A stretch of 34,758 nt of DNA from JBCBRD01 sp039819785 (GTDB lineage Bacteria > Pseudomonadota > Alphaproteobacteria > Rhizobiales > Hyphomicrobiaceae): assembly GCA_039819785.1 (NCBI GenBank), contig JBCBRH010000040.1:1-34758 (forward strand), written 5' to 3'. The translations under genes and the position numbers were made by a program. Shown here piece by piece: positions 25,382 to 33,670 of this stretch. The stretch's first letter is position 1. Each line of letters begins with the position of its first letter. The notes under the pieces were generated by a model. The model worked only from the letters and a program-made list of their open reading frames with translations. It was not told the origin of the DNA and made no database searches.

Positions 25382-26613
25382 GCCCGTCCTCCAGACGCGC
25401 CTTGACGCTTCAATGCGGCGTTCGCCAATGTGTCGGTGGAGGGTTCACCATGGACGCGGCGGTAGGCTGTCTGTCCGGCGCGCCCCTTGGCGCGAATGTC
25501 AGAGACCAGTTGTTCTTCAGAGGGTTCACCGTCTGATTTGGCGAAGGCGGTGGCGGCGTTGATTTCATCGCGAATGGCGCGGTCAATGTTGCGCAGGACA
25601 TCTTCCAAGACGCCGTTTCGCAGAAGCTTTTCGCTCATGCGCGAGATGGGGTCTTGTGCTGCGTGTTGAGACGACGTGGGAGCGGCCGCCTGGTACTTGC
25701 CAGGATCTGCCATTGAGTGGCCCCGGTACTGTTTTGTCTTGCATTCAATGACACATGGTTGGCCGCCGGCTCTTATGGACTCAGCCGCGGCGATCGCAGC
25801 GGTTGCGACGGCCTCGACGTCCATCCCGTCCACCTGCACGCCTTTAAGACCAAAGGCCAAGCCGCGTTCGGCGAGAGCATGGTTGGCATCTGCTGGGTCA
25901 GTCTCAAGTGGCGGGTTGTTACTTTCTATTACGAAGACAATTGGCAGGCTGAGGCTCGCCGCAAGTTGCATGGCCTCAAAGACCTGACCTTGCGCCATGG
26001 CGGCATCGCCAATGATGCACCACGTGATCGATGTGTTCCCGTTGTAGCGGTCTGCAAACGCAAGGCCCGCGCCGATCGGGACATTGCCGCCGACGATGCC
26101 GTTACCGCCATAAAAGCCGCCGTCCGGCCAAAACAAATGGACCGAGCCGGCCTTCCCCTCCGACAGGCCGCTGGCCCGACCGCAGAGTTCTGACATCATC
26201 GCGGTTACATCCGCTCCTGATGCCAATGCGTGTCCATGGTTGCGGTAGGCGGTGATTAACCGGTCACCCGGCTGACGGACCTTGCTCAGCCCCGCTGCGA
26301 TCGCCTCCTGTCCGATGTATAGATGACAGAAGCCTGCGATATCTCCCATGCCGTAGAGCTGTCCGGCTTTTTCCTCGAACCGTCGGATACGGAGCATGAG
26401 CCGGTACGCCTCAAGCGCATCATCCATACTCTGTCCGTTGGGTTCTGGATGGTTCGACGAGAGCTTGGCTTTTCCGGGCGGCTCGGCAATCGGAGGGCTT
26501 GGTTTCGACGCCTTGGATGCAGAGCCTGTTTGTTGCGCACCCGCCGCGCCTGAGTCCCCTTCGGCTGCCCTTGGGGATGTCGTTTCAGTCTTATTGACTG
26601 GCGGAACAGGCAT
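25378..26613 (-). CDS. pdhA: Pyruvate dehydrogenase E1 alpha-like subunit, altered thiamine-diphosphate motif
   Basis: The body (about residues 65-400) matches E1 alpha: LRIRRFEEKAGQLYGMGDIAGFCHLYIGQEA, ITAYRNHGHALASG, FYGGNGIVGGNVPIG and YRGHSMADPG are kept. The thiamine-diphosphate motif GDGAANQGQ reads GDAAMAQGQ (Ala204, codon 26002-26004). The loop after ENNRY is replaced by ESNNPPLET, though an Asn suited to Mg2+ remains. The first 62 residues are a Pro/Ser/Ala-rich extension absent from most E1 alpha proteins, giving 411 instead of about 340 residues. The ATG at 26613 has GGGGATGGA before it. It is the first gene of a four-gene operon. E1 alpha of acetoin dehydrogenase also has GDG, so that does not explain the change. 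Confidence 0.88.
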   Translation of the reverse strand: MPVPPVNKTETTSPRAAEGDSGAAGAQQTGSASKASKPSPPIAEPPGKAKLSSNHPEPNGQSMDDALEAYRLMLRIRRFEEKAGQLYGMGDIAGFCHLYIGQEAIAAGLSKVRQPGDRLITAYRNHGHALASGADVTAMMSELCGRASGLSEGKAGSVHLFWPDGGFYGGNGIVGGNVPIGAGLAFADRYNGNTSITWCIIGDAAMAQGQVFEAMQLAASLSLPIVFVIESNNPPLETDPADANHALAERGLAFGLKGVQVDGMDVEAVATAAIAAAESIRAGGQPCVIECKTKQYRGHSMADPGKYQAAAPTSSQHAAQDPISRMSEKLLRNGVLEDVLRNIDRAIRDEINAATAFAKSDGEPSEEQLVSDIRAKGRAGQTAYRRVHGEPSTDTLANAALKRQGASGGRA

Positions 26614-26963
26614 TCCATCCCCTTTTTCGGTCAGAGGACCTTTGGTTCGCGTCTTTATTGGGCGCTCGTCATGTCAGTCTGCTGAGGCCCTTAACAGTCC
26701 CTAGGCGGGCGTTCGGACTGACCCAGTGTTGGTCCAGTAGGTGTCAGGGTCCTCGATATGACCGGCGTTCGCACGCCTGATTGTAGGGCCGCAATGCAGC
26801 TCAGCACCTTAGTCGTAGATGAGGGAGACGGCAATTGCCAGAGCGCAAAACCAGCGCCTGTGCATATTATTGGCCATTCAGCATTTTTTCTTGTTTGGCA
26901 TGCCCTTACGGTGTCCTGCCTGACGGTGCCATTGCTCTGCACTATGGTGCGCAAAAATCCGTG
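26614..26963 (-). other. Intergenic region upstream of the pdh-like operon
   Basis: These 350 bases lie between ftsB and the E1 alpha gene. Short frames on both strands look like chance. An imperfect dyad CTGACCCAGTGTTGGTCCAG is present near 26717-26736 and could be an operator. The promoter of the operon is expected here, but I cannot place it. Confidence 0.4.
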
Positions 26964-27284
26964 TTACTGCACCACGCGGTAGAGTTGTTCGCCGGGCCGG
27001 GCAAAACCCAAAGTCCGGCGGCCAAACTCTTCGACGATATCGGGATGAGGGGGATTGTGCTGAAGCGCCTTGACGTCTTTATGAAGACGGTCCGACACGG
27101 CCTGAAGGCTCCTGATTTCGAACTCAAGCAGTGTTGAGTGCGCCATCAGTCTGGATTGAGCTTCCCAGCCGTGCCGTCCATGTCGGATATGAAATGCGAA
27201 ATAGGCAAACAAACCGAGACAGATAAGCAGAACGGCGATCTGTCCGGATTTGGCCTGCCAATTTCTGGTCAGACTACGCAACAC
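26964..27284 (-). CDS. ftsB: Septum formation initiator FtsB/DivIC-like protein
   Basis: The 106-residue protein has a short cytosolic N-terminus, one membrane segment (about 17-33) and a heptad-like coiled coil (about 45-75). The family end RRTLGFARPGEQLYRVV follows. FtsB forms the FtsQLB complex at the divisome. It lies between eno and the pdh-like genes, the standard alphaproteobacterial position. Confidence 0.9.
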   Translation of the reverse strand: MLRSLTRNWQAKSGQIAVLLICLGLFAYFAFHIRHGRHGWEAQSRLMAHSTLLEFEIRSLQAVSDRLHKDVKALQHNPPHPDIVEEFGRRTLGFARPGEQLYRVVQ

Positions 27285-27416
27285 CGGGGTTTTCTCAATT
27301 TAACGCAGGGACAATATGGGACCATGGCCACCCTAGCCGACTGAGCTTAAATACCGGTAAACGGATGTTCTGCATAGGCTTTTTGCAGCGTGTGCGTGTC
27401 GGCCCACAATGCCCGG

Positions 27417-28709
27417 TCAGGCGAGTTGCCGGCCCTTGGGAACCACCGCCATCCCGGCGTAATGGGCCACATCATCCAGTTCGTCTTCGATGCGAATGAG
27501 CTGATTGTACTTGGCAAGCCGGTCAGAGCGGCAAAGCGAACCGGTCTTGATTTGACCGGCGTTCGTTGCAACTGCCAGATCTGCGATGGTGGCATCTTCC
27601 GTTTCACCGGACCGGTGGGAAATGACGGCTGTGTATCCAGCGCGCTGCGCCATTGAGACCGCATCAAGCGTTTCGCTCAAGGTTCCGATTTGATTGACTT
27701 TGACCAGGATCGAATTTGCGACGCCTTTTTCGATGCCGTCCGATAAGCGTTTGGTGTTCGTTACGAACAAATCGTCGCCGACGAGCTGGCAGCGGTCACC
27801 TATTTTATCAGTGAGCGCCTTCCAGCCCTCCCAGTCATCTTCATCCATCCCGTCTTCAATGGAGATGATCGGATAACTGTCCACAAGTTTTCCCAGGTAA
27901 TCCACCATTCCTGAGGTATCCAACGTCTTGCCTTCGCCGGCAAGGTGGTATTTTCCATCTTTGAAATACTCTGTGGCTGCACAATCCAATGCCAGCATTA
28001 TATCGCCGCCTGGCTTGTAACCGGCGGTTTCGATCGCCTTCATGATGAAATCGAGCGCGTGCTCAGCGCTTTTGAGATTTGGTGCAAACCCGCCTTCGTC
28101 GCCCACATTGGTGTTATGACCTTCTGCCTTCAGGGCTTTCTTTAAGGTATGGAACACTTCGGCGCCTGTGCGGATCGCTTCCGCACATGATGTCGCCGAC
28201 ACCGGCATGATCATGAATTCCTGGATGTCGATTGGGTTATCGGCGTGCGCCCCACCGTTGACGATGTTCATCATGGGGACCGGCAAAACGTGCGCTGCTG
28301 TTCCCCCGACGTACCGGTACAGTGGCAAACCCGAACTTCCTGCTGCGGCATGGGCGGTGGCGAGCGAGACACCGAGGATGGCGTTCGCGCCAAGGCGCGC
28401 CTTATTCGGCGTGCCGTCGAGTTCTATGAGCGCGGCGTCAATACCGCGCTGATCTTCGGCATCCATCCCAACGAGGGCTTCAAAAATATCATTGTTGACC
28501 GCATCGACGGCCTTGGTCACGCCTTTGCCGAGGTAACGTGTTTCATCGCCGTCACGCAGTTCGACGGCCTCGTGAGCGCCTGTAGAGGCACCAGATGGCA
28601 CACCGGCGCGCCCCTCGGCACCGTCTTCCAAGACGACGTCGACTTCGACGGTGGGATTGCCCCGGCTGTCGAGTATTTCACGGCCGATGATGTCGACGAT
28701 CGCAGTCAT
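27417..28709 (-). CDS. eno: Enolase
   Basis: Enolase converts 2-phosphoglycerate to phosphoenolpyruvate. The 430-residue protein is complete. It shows REILDSRGNPTVEV, the mobile loop GVPSGASTGAHEAVELRDGD, Mg2+ ligand Asp in ISIEDGMDEDDW, the catalytic Lys region ILVKVNQIGTLSET, and SHRSGETEDATIADLAV. It reads toward ftsB; 132 bases separate them, so cotranscription is possible. Confidence 0.98.
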   Translation of the reverse strand: MTAIVDIIGREILDSRGNPTVEVDVVLEDGAEGRAGVPSGASTGAHEAVELRDGDETRYLGKGVTKAVDAVNNDIFEALVGMDAEDQRGIDAALIELDGTPNKARLGANAILGVSLATAHAAAGSSGLPLYRYVGGTAAHVLPVPMMNIVNGGAHADNPIDIQEFMIMPVSATSCAEAIRTGAEVFHTLKKALKAEGHNTNVGDEGGFAPNLKSAEHALDFIMKAIETAGYKPGGDIMLALDCAATEYFKDGKYHLAGEGKTLDTSGMVDYLGKLVDSYPIISIEDGMDEDDWEGWKALTDKIGDRCQLVGDDLFVTNTKRLSDGIEKGVANSILVKVNQIGTLSETLDAVSMAQRAGYTAVISHRSGETEDATIADLAVATNAGQIKTGSLCRSDRLAKYNQLIRIEDELDDVAHYAGMAVVPKGRQLA

Positions 28710-29190
28710 GCTGATCTCCTGATTATTGATCTTGGTTTGTGTGGTGAGGCCGAGCGGAGAGGTGGATCGGGGGACTTACCCGCTGACGCGCATCGTTTAG
28801 CTTAAGCTGATCGGTGTGGCCAGCACTGCCAACGCCGCCGCGTGCGAACGGGCCAATGCTTGCGTCCTCCGGTGCTTTCACCGCGGAGAACATCAAATCC
28901 GGGACATTTGCTCGGTGCAGGCCGACGTTCGTGGTTTGGTTTTCAGGTCAGGCACATGTCGCCGTCATTGCTGCATTATTGTGCGTGGTTTCACTCAGAA
29001 ACGTGACAATTGACATCAGTTCAGCGTTGCGATTTTGCACCGTTTGATTCGTTTAGTGGGGAAAGCCGAACAGATTCAGTTTCCTTGCCGGAGTTGAAGG
29101 CGTTACAATTGTGACAGACGTAAGTACTGATGGCGTTGGTGAAAACGATCACAGTCTCAGTTTGTGACTTTGTTGAGGGGGATTTCGCGT
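28710..29190. other. Divergent intergenic region between eno and porin genes
   Basis: These 481 bases should carry the eno promoter (-) and the porin promoter (+). A TTGACA hexamer at 29010-29015 might be a -35 element for the porin, but no good -10 follows at the right distance. Short frames here show no homology that I recognise. Confidence 0.4.
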
Positions 29191-30438
29191 ATGCGTTATC
29201 AGTCAAGTTGGTTGAGCCGGTTTACGGCTTGTATGGCATTGGGCGCAGGCTCCACACTCATGTTGGGTGCGCCTACAGTATCTGCTGCGGATTTCGGTGG
29301 AGATTGCTGCGCAGACCTTGAAGAGCGGGTCGCAGAGCTTGAAGCAACGACCGCGCGGAAAGGGAACCGCAAAGTTAGCCTTCAAATCTACGGCCAAGTC
29401 ACCTCAGGTGTGATGTTCTGGGATTTCGAAAATTCGGGTGGCGTGACTGAAGACAACGTCTACGTCGTTGATCCTCAGACATCGGGCACCCGCTTTGGTT
29501 TCAAGGGCAAGGCGAAGATTACGCCAGATTACTCTGCCGGTTATCACCTCGAGTTTCAGTATCAGTCCGCGGACGCGACCCAGGTTACCACGAACAGTGA
29601 CGAGTCTGTTGCTGATAACATCCTGGAATTCCGTCAGGCACACTGGTTCATCCAGAGCCAGACATACGGGAAAATTCGCGTGGGTTTGGCTGACACGGCT
29701 AACTCGGGTATCGCCGAAATCAACCTGTCAAAAGCCAATATTGCCGATGGTATGTCGTCGTCGCAAGCTGGCACTGCCATCCTTGGCGATGCGTTTGGTG
29801 ATGGTGACCCGGCAACGGCTGGAAATGATGGTGTGTCGCTTGGTTCGAACTTCGAGTTCAACCGCTTGAACGTTGTCCGCTATGATAGCCCCGTTTTTGG
29901 CGGGTTCATCATGTCGGCAGCCTACGGTGAAGATGACATCTGGGACGTGGCTCTGCGTTATGCCGGAGAGATTGGCACGTTCAAGATTGCTGGCGGCATC
30001 GCATACGGTGAGAACTCCGACGGCAGCAGCGTCTTCGGTCAGGTCAATGACCCCCGGCAGGAAGTCGTCAACGGAACCTTGTCGATCATGGAAACGACGA
30101 CAGGCTTGTATGCGACCGGTTCGGCTGGTCAGCGCACGAGCGATGGCTTCACTGATGATGAGAGCTTCTGGTTCGTGAACTCTGGCATCGAGCAGAAATT
30201 CATCCCGTTCGGTAAAACCACAATCTTCGGCATGGTCGGTGAGTATCAAGACCGGGACAACGACAGCGCCTATTACTACGGTGCTGGTCTGGTCCAACAA
30301 ATCGACTCGGCTGCCATGGAGCTGTTCATCAGCTATCGTCACTATGACCTTGAAGACGGTGGCGTTGGTGGCCTTGGTGGCGACCTGAACGAAGCCGACT
30401 TCGATGTCGTCGTCTCGGGTGCACGCATTAAGTTCTGA
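29191..30438 (+). CDS. Alphaproteobacterial outer-membrane porin
   Basis: The 415-residue protein has a signal peptide, likely cleaved after VSA (about residue 32). A short helix follows, with DCCADLEERVAELEATTARKGNRKVSL, which is typical of the porin_2 type of Rhizobiales and relatives. Then come alternating beta strands, ending in a strand with C-terminal Phe (ARIKF), the signal for outer-membrane assembly. The ATG at 29191 follows GAGGGGGA; the frame opens earlier with a GTG that would add nine residues. It forms passive channels for small solutes, likely as a trimer. A strong terminator ends it. Confidence 0.92.
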   Translation: MRYQSSWLSRFTACMALGAGSTLMLGAPTVSAADFGGDCCADLEERVAELEATTARKGNRKVSLQIYGQVTSGVMFWDFENSGGVTEDNVYVVDPQTSGTRFGFKGKAKITPDYSAGYHLEFQYQSADATQVTTNSDESVADNILEFRQAHWFIQSQTYGKIRVGLADTANSGIAEINLSKANIADGMSSSQAGTAILGDAFGDGDPATAGNDGVSLGSNFEFNRLNVVRYDSPVFGGFIMSAAYGEDDIWDVALRYAGEIGTFKIAGGIAYGENSDGSSVFGQVNDPRQEVVNGTLSIMETTTGLYATGSAGQRTSDGFTDDESFWFVNSGIEQKFIPFGKTTIFGMVGEYQDRDNDSAYYYGAGLVQQIDSAAMELFISYRHYDLEDGGVGGLGGDLNEADFDVVVSGARIKF

Positions 30439-30486
30439 TGCAGTCTGCATCGGACATGTAGAGGATCTCCCCCGATCAGCTACAGG

Positions 30487-30521
30487 AAGAACCGCTTTCC
30501 CCAAGGAAGCGGTTCTTTTTT
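30487..30521 (+). terminator. Rho-independent terminator after the porin gene
   Basis: A stem of about 12 pairs (AGAACCGCTTTCC with GGAAGCGGTTCT, one bulged T), with loop CCAA, is followed by six T. It lies about 50 bases behind the porin stop. Confidence 0.88.
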
Positions 30522-30590
30522 GTTTGTGTCGACCGCATTCGGGGGTACGCCGTGATGGCTTTCAGGCATGCTGTTTGTCGTTCTCATGGC

Positions 30591-30601
30591 GGGGGGGGGG
30601 G
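30591..30601 (+). repeat. Run of eleven G
   Basis: An uninterrupted G tract lies between the porin terminator and queC, about 73 bases before the queC start. Such tracts can slip in replication and are also error-prone in sequencing. No start codon or promoter core spans it. Confidence 0.8.
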
Positions 30602-30674
30602 CTGATGCGCCTGTGCCCTGCTTTCGTCTGGATGGCAGTATGGAAGCGCGTCTGCAGCATGCTAAACCTCATCC

Positions 30675-31385
30675 ATGACCCAATTGAACTCAGCACTTGT
30701 TTTGTTTTCCGGTGGGCAGGATTCCACCGTCTGCCTCGCGTGGGCGCTGGAGCGCTTTGATCATGTCGAAACCATCGGGTTTGACTATGGCCAGCGCCAC
30801 GCCGTCGAGCTTGAGGCCCGAACGGCCATCCTGGGCAAGATCGGTGACGTGAAAGACACGTGGGCGGCGCGGATCGGTCATGATCATCTCTTGAAGCTGG
30901 ATGCCCTTGCCCAAATCAGTGACACCGCTCTCACTCGGGATGCAGAGATCACACTGAACGACGCCGGCTTGCCATCGACGTTCGTTCCCGGGCGCAACCT
31001 GCTCTTTTTGACCTACGCCGGCGCCCTGTCCTATCGGCGGGCCATTCGCACGCTGGTAGGTGGGATGTGTGAGACCGACTTTTCAGGGTATCCCGATTGC
31101 CGGAGGGCCACTTTGGATGCTTTACAGTCGGCTATCAGCCTTGGAATGGATCGGCCGGTTTCGATTGCGACGCCGCTCATGCAGGCCGACAAAGCACAGA
31201 CGTGGGGGATGGCCCATGCGCTGGGAGGTGATGAGCTTGTCGCGCTGATCCTTGAAGACAGCCACACGTGTTATCTTGGCAACCGCAACAATCGGCATCC
31301 TTGGGGGTATGGGTGTGGCACTTGCCCGGCCTGTGACTTGAGGGCGAAGGGATGGCAGGCGTGGCAGGCTCAACACGTGGGTTGA
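30675..31385 (+). CDS. queC: 7-cyano-7-deazaguanine synthase QueC
   Basis: QueC uses ATP and ammonia to turn 7-carboxy-7-deazaguanine into preQ0, a step of queuosine synthesis. The PP-loop SGGQDSTVCLAWAL is at the N-terminus, and the zinc-binding Cys cluster CYLGN to GCGTCPACDLR is at the C-terminus. Length (236) is usual. The ribosome binding site is weak. It heads the queuosine group; I saw no preQ1 riboswitch before it. Confidence 0.97.
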   Translation: MTQLNSALVLFSGGQDSTVCLAWALERFDHVETIGFDYGQRHAVELEARTAILGKIGDVKDTWAARIGHDHLLKLDALAQISDTALTRDAEITLNDAGLPSTFVPGRNLLFLTYAGALSYRRAIRTLVGGMCETDFSGYPDCRRATLDALQSAISLGMDRPVSIATPLMQADKAQTWGMAHALGGDELVALILEDSHTCYLGNRNNRHPWGYGCGTCPACDLRAKGWQAWQAQHVG

Positions 31386-31509
31386 AGGCTGCTTGCAGAT
31401 TGTGGCCTCGGCTTTGGGCGTTGCAGCCTCCACATTGGCGCGAGACGGTCAACGCTGGGTTAGTCTGGCAATGTGAGGCAACGCACGTGAGCGAGGGCAC
31501 TCGAAGCCA

Positions 31510-31554
31510 GGCACCGGGAGTTGGCGCACTGGGAGTTAAGGCACTGGGAGTTAA
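31510..31554 (+). repeat. Three 15-bp tandem repeats before a small gene
   Basis: The units at 31510-31524, 31525-31539 and 31540-31554 are copies of GGCACTGGGAGTTAA. The last two differ at one base and the first is more diverged. A partial fourth unit GGCATGG contains the start codon of the following gene, and the GGGAG in each unit resembles a ribosome binding site. Confidence 0.8.
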
Positions 31555-31557
31555 GGC

Positions 31558-31821
31558 ATGGCAACCAAACCAAGCCGCCGCAAATTAATTCAGGCCATCG
31601 ATCATGCGTTGTCAGGTCACTGGGACGAGGCCCATGCGATTGTTCAGGCCTATGAGGCTGACAGCAATGCCTGCTGGATTCATGCGATCCTACATCGCCT
31701 CAAGGGCGACAAGGCCAACGCGATGTATTGGTACCGCCAAGCCGGGCAGATGAGCTGGCCGAATACGGACCCGCAGGGACAGCTGTTACACTTGCGCCAG
31801 ACGTTAGATCACCAGCACTGA
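31558..31821 (+). CDS. Small conserved protein of unknown function
   Basis: The 87-residue protein has no signal peptide or membrane segment. Two helix pairs, DHALSGHWDEAHAIVQAYE and HAILHRLKGDKANAMYWYRQAG, recall a TPR/Sel1-like fold, and similar small proteins occur in many proteobacteria. The start is supported by GGGAG in the repeat just upstream, at about eight bases. It lies between queC and yhhQ; a link to queuosine is not shown. Confidence 0.72.
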   Translation: MATKPSRRKLIQAIDHALSGHWDEAHAIVQAYEADSNACWIHAILHRLKGDKANAMYWYRQAGQMSWPNTDPQGQLLHLRQTLDHQH

Positions 31822-31902
31822 CCAGATGACCGTTCGTTGCATTCTTGCCGTCATGGTTTGTCGTGTGGTCAAACCCGGAGGCGGTCTACCATTGTGTTCG
31901 AG

Positions 31903-32655
31903 TCAGTCGTCCAACTTGAAGGGGGAGAAGTCGGTGTTGCGATCGTAGTGATCGATGCCCTCCTTACGCTTCAGGAAACCTACGATGGCGTAGGTCATTG
32001 GCGTAAAGGCAACTTCAACCAGCGTCTTGGTGATGAATTGGGCAATCATGACGGTCAAAAGAGCTTCGTTGGGAATGATGTCCGAGTTGTAGAATGCCAG
32101 CGGATAAAACAACGCTGAATCGACAGCCTCCCCGAACATCGTCGAACCGATGGTGCGCATCCAAAGCTGGCGGCCCTGCTGCCAGACTTTCATTTTAGCC
32201 ATCACATAGGAATTGACGAACTCACCACAGAAATAAGCAATCATCGATGCAATGACGATGCGCCACGTGTTGCCGAACGCCACCTCGTAGGCGGCCTGAT
32301 GCTCCCAGAACGGTGCTGGCGGCAATGCCACGACAACGGTCGCCATGATCGATGCGAAGATCAGTGCGGCAAAGCCCGTCCATATGACGCGTCTGGCTCT
32401 GGCGTACCCGTAGACCTCCGTCAGGATGTCACCGAACACATACGAGATGGGAAAAAACAAAACGCCCGCCCCAAACACGAACGGTCCCCAGAGCGGCAAG
32501 TCCACCTGGGCGATCTTTGCTGGGCCGATGAGGTTGGCACACACCAGGGTGACCACAAACGCCACCATGACGAATTCGAAGTAGCGCGGATTAGGTTCAG
32601 ATGATTGCTGGCGATCGCTCGGCGGTGTTGAGGCAGGGGCTTGGGTTTGGGTCAT
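31903..32655 (-). CDS. yhhQ: Queuosine precursor transporter YhhQ
   Basis: This membrane protein of the YhhQ/VUT family imports preQ0/preQ1 (queuosine precursors). From the ATG at 32655 it is 250 residues. It has a Pro/Gln/Ser-rich N-terminus and six or so membrane segments. The family stretches FFPISYVFGDILTEVYGYARARRVIW, YFCGEFVNSYVMAKMK and STMFGEAVDSALFYPLAF are present. The longer open frame upstream is rejected as non-conserved and lacking membrane features. It is the only gene on the - strand in the queuosine group. Confidence 0.92.
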   Translation of the reverse strand: MTQTQAPASTPPSDRQQSSEPNPRYFEFVMVAFVVTLVCANLIGPAKIAQVDLPLWGPFVFGAGVLFFPISYVFGDILTEVYGYARARRVIWTGFAALIFASIMATVVVALPPAPFWEHQAAYEVAFGNTWRIVIASMIAYFCGEFVNSYVMAKMKVWQQGRQLWMRTIGSTMFGEAVDSALFYPLAFYNSDIIPNEALLTVMIAQFITKTLVEVAFTPMTYAIVGFLKRKEGIDHYDRNTDFSPFKLDD

Positions 32656-32867
32656 TCGAGCATCAAGACCTTCGCGGTTGCGCCACGTCGATAAACAGCC
32701 AGCGGTGCCGGGACTTTGGGAACTGTAAGTTGGATGGCCTATGAGTTGGAGGGAAATGAGAGCTGGGCACGACCAATTGGGTATGAGCCGCTGGATGACG
32801 ACGTTGGAGCGTGACCGACGTCGCTGGAATATTGACAATCGCTGCGCCTTCACTGCACTCGTTTGAG

Positions 32868-33500
32868 ATGTATCAAGTCAAAGAAATCTTCCTCACTCTG
32901 CAAGGCGAAGGGGCCAATGTCGGCCGGACGGCAGTATTTTGCAGGTTTGCTGGCTGCAATCTTTGGTCAGGCCGTGAGCAGGACCGGGCCTCCGCCGTCT
33001 GCCAATTCTGCGATACTGACTTTGTCGGCACGGATGGGGTCAACGGAGCCCGGTTTGAGACCGCAGAGAGATTGGCAGAGGCCATCGCGGATCGCTGGCC
33101 CAGCGCGGACAGAACCAATCGATTTGTCGTTTTGACCGGTGGGGAACCGATGCTCCAGGTCGATGATGCTTTGATTGATGCAGTCCACGCGCAAGGTTTC
33201 GAGATCGCTATCGAGACCAACGGGACGTTGGCGGTTCCGACCGCCATCGACTGGATCTGCGTCAGTCCGAAAGCCGGGGCGCCTCTCGTTCAGCGTTCCG
33301 GACACGAGCTCAAGCTGGTTTACCCGCAAGACGACCTGTTGCCTGATGCCGTGGCCGATCTCACGTTTGGGTTCAAATTGCTTCAGCCAATGGATGGGCC
33401 AGCCCGTGAAGCCAATACCAAGGCTGCCGTGGCCTATTGCCAAAGGCACCCTGAATGGCGGCTCTCCTTCCAGACGCATAAGGCAATTGGCATTCCTTGA
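32868..33500 (+). CDS. queE: 7-carboxy-7-deazaguanine synthase QueE
   Basis: QueE is a radical SAM enzyme that contracts the ring of 6-carboxytetrahydropterin. The start at 32868 gives MYQVKEIFLTLQGEG, the family beginning. The open frame also has a GTG at 32811 that adds 19 non-conserved residues. The cluster motif is the CX14CX2C form, from CNLW to CQFC, rather than CX3CX2C, as known for one QueE subgroup. LTGGEPMLQ and ETNGT follow. The product has 210 residues. Confidence 0.94.
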   Translation: MYQVKEIFLTLQGEGANVGRTAVFCRFAGCNLWSGREQDRASAVCQFCDTDFVGTDGVNGARFETAERLAEAIADRWPSADRTNRFVVLTGGEPMLQVDDALIDAVHAQGFEIAIETNGTLAVPTAIDWICVSPKAGAPLVQRSGHELKLVYPQDDLLPDAVADLTFGFKLLQPMDGPAREANTKAAVAYCQRHPEWRLSFQTHKAIGIP

Positions 33501-33670
33501 AGGGTTCACGGGCTCAAAGTGTCCGGACGGGCAACCGTGTCCCATAATGGCGGCGGCTGGGTGGGGCAGCGCTGCCCCTGGCATTGCCAGCTGAGTTGGA
33601 TTAGGTTGCGCCGCTCCGATTAAGACCGCCAAAATGGCCAGCTTTCACAATTTGAAGATCCCGCGAACCG

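Noticed and set aside
26090..26110. Asn in FYGGNGIVG of E1 alpha as another lost residue
   Set aside because: Human E1 alpha also has Asn here, so it is a normal variant.
29010..29038. Sigma-70 promoter for the porin from TTGACA at 29010
   Set aside because: No acceptable -10 hexamer at 16-18 bases; kept only as a remark.
30522..30674. preQ1 riboswitch before queC
   Set aside because: No preQ1-I, -II or -III consensus could be found by eye.
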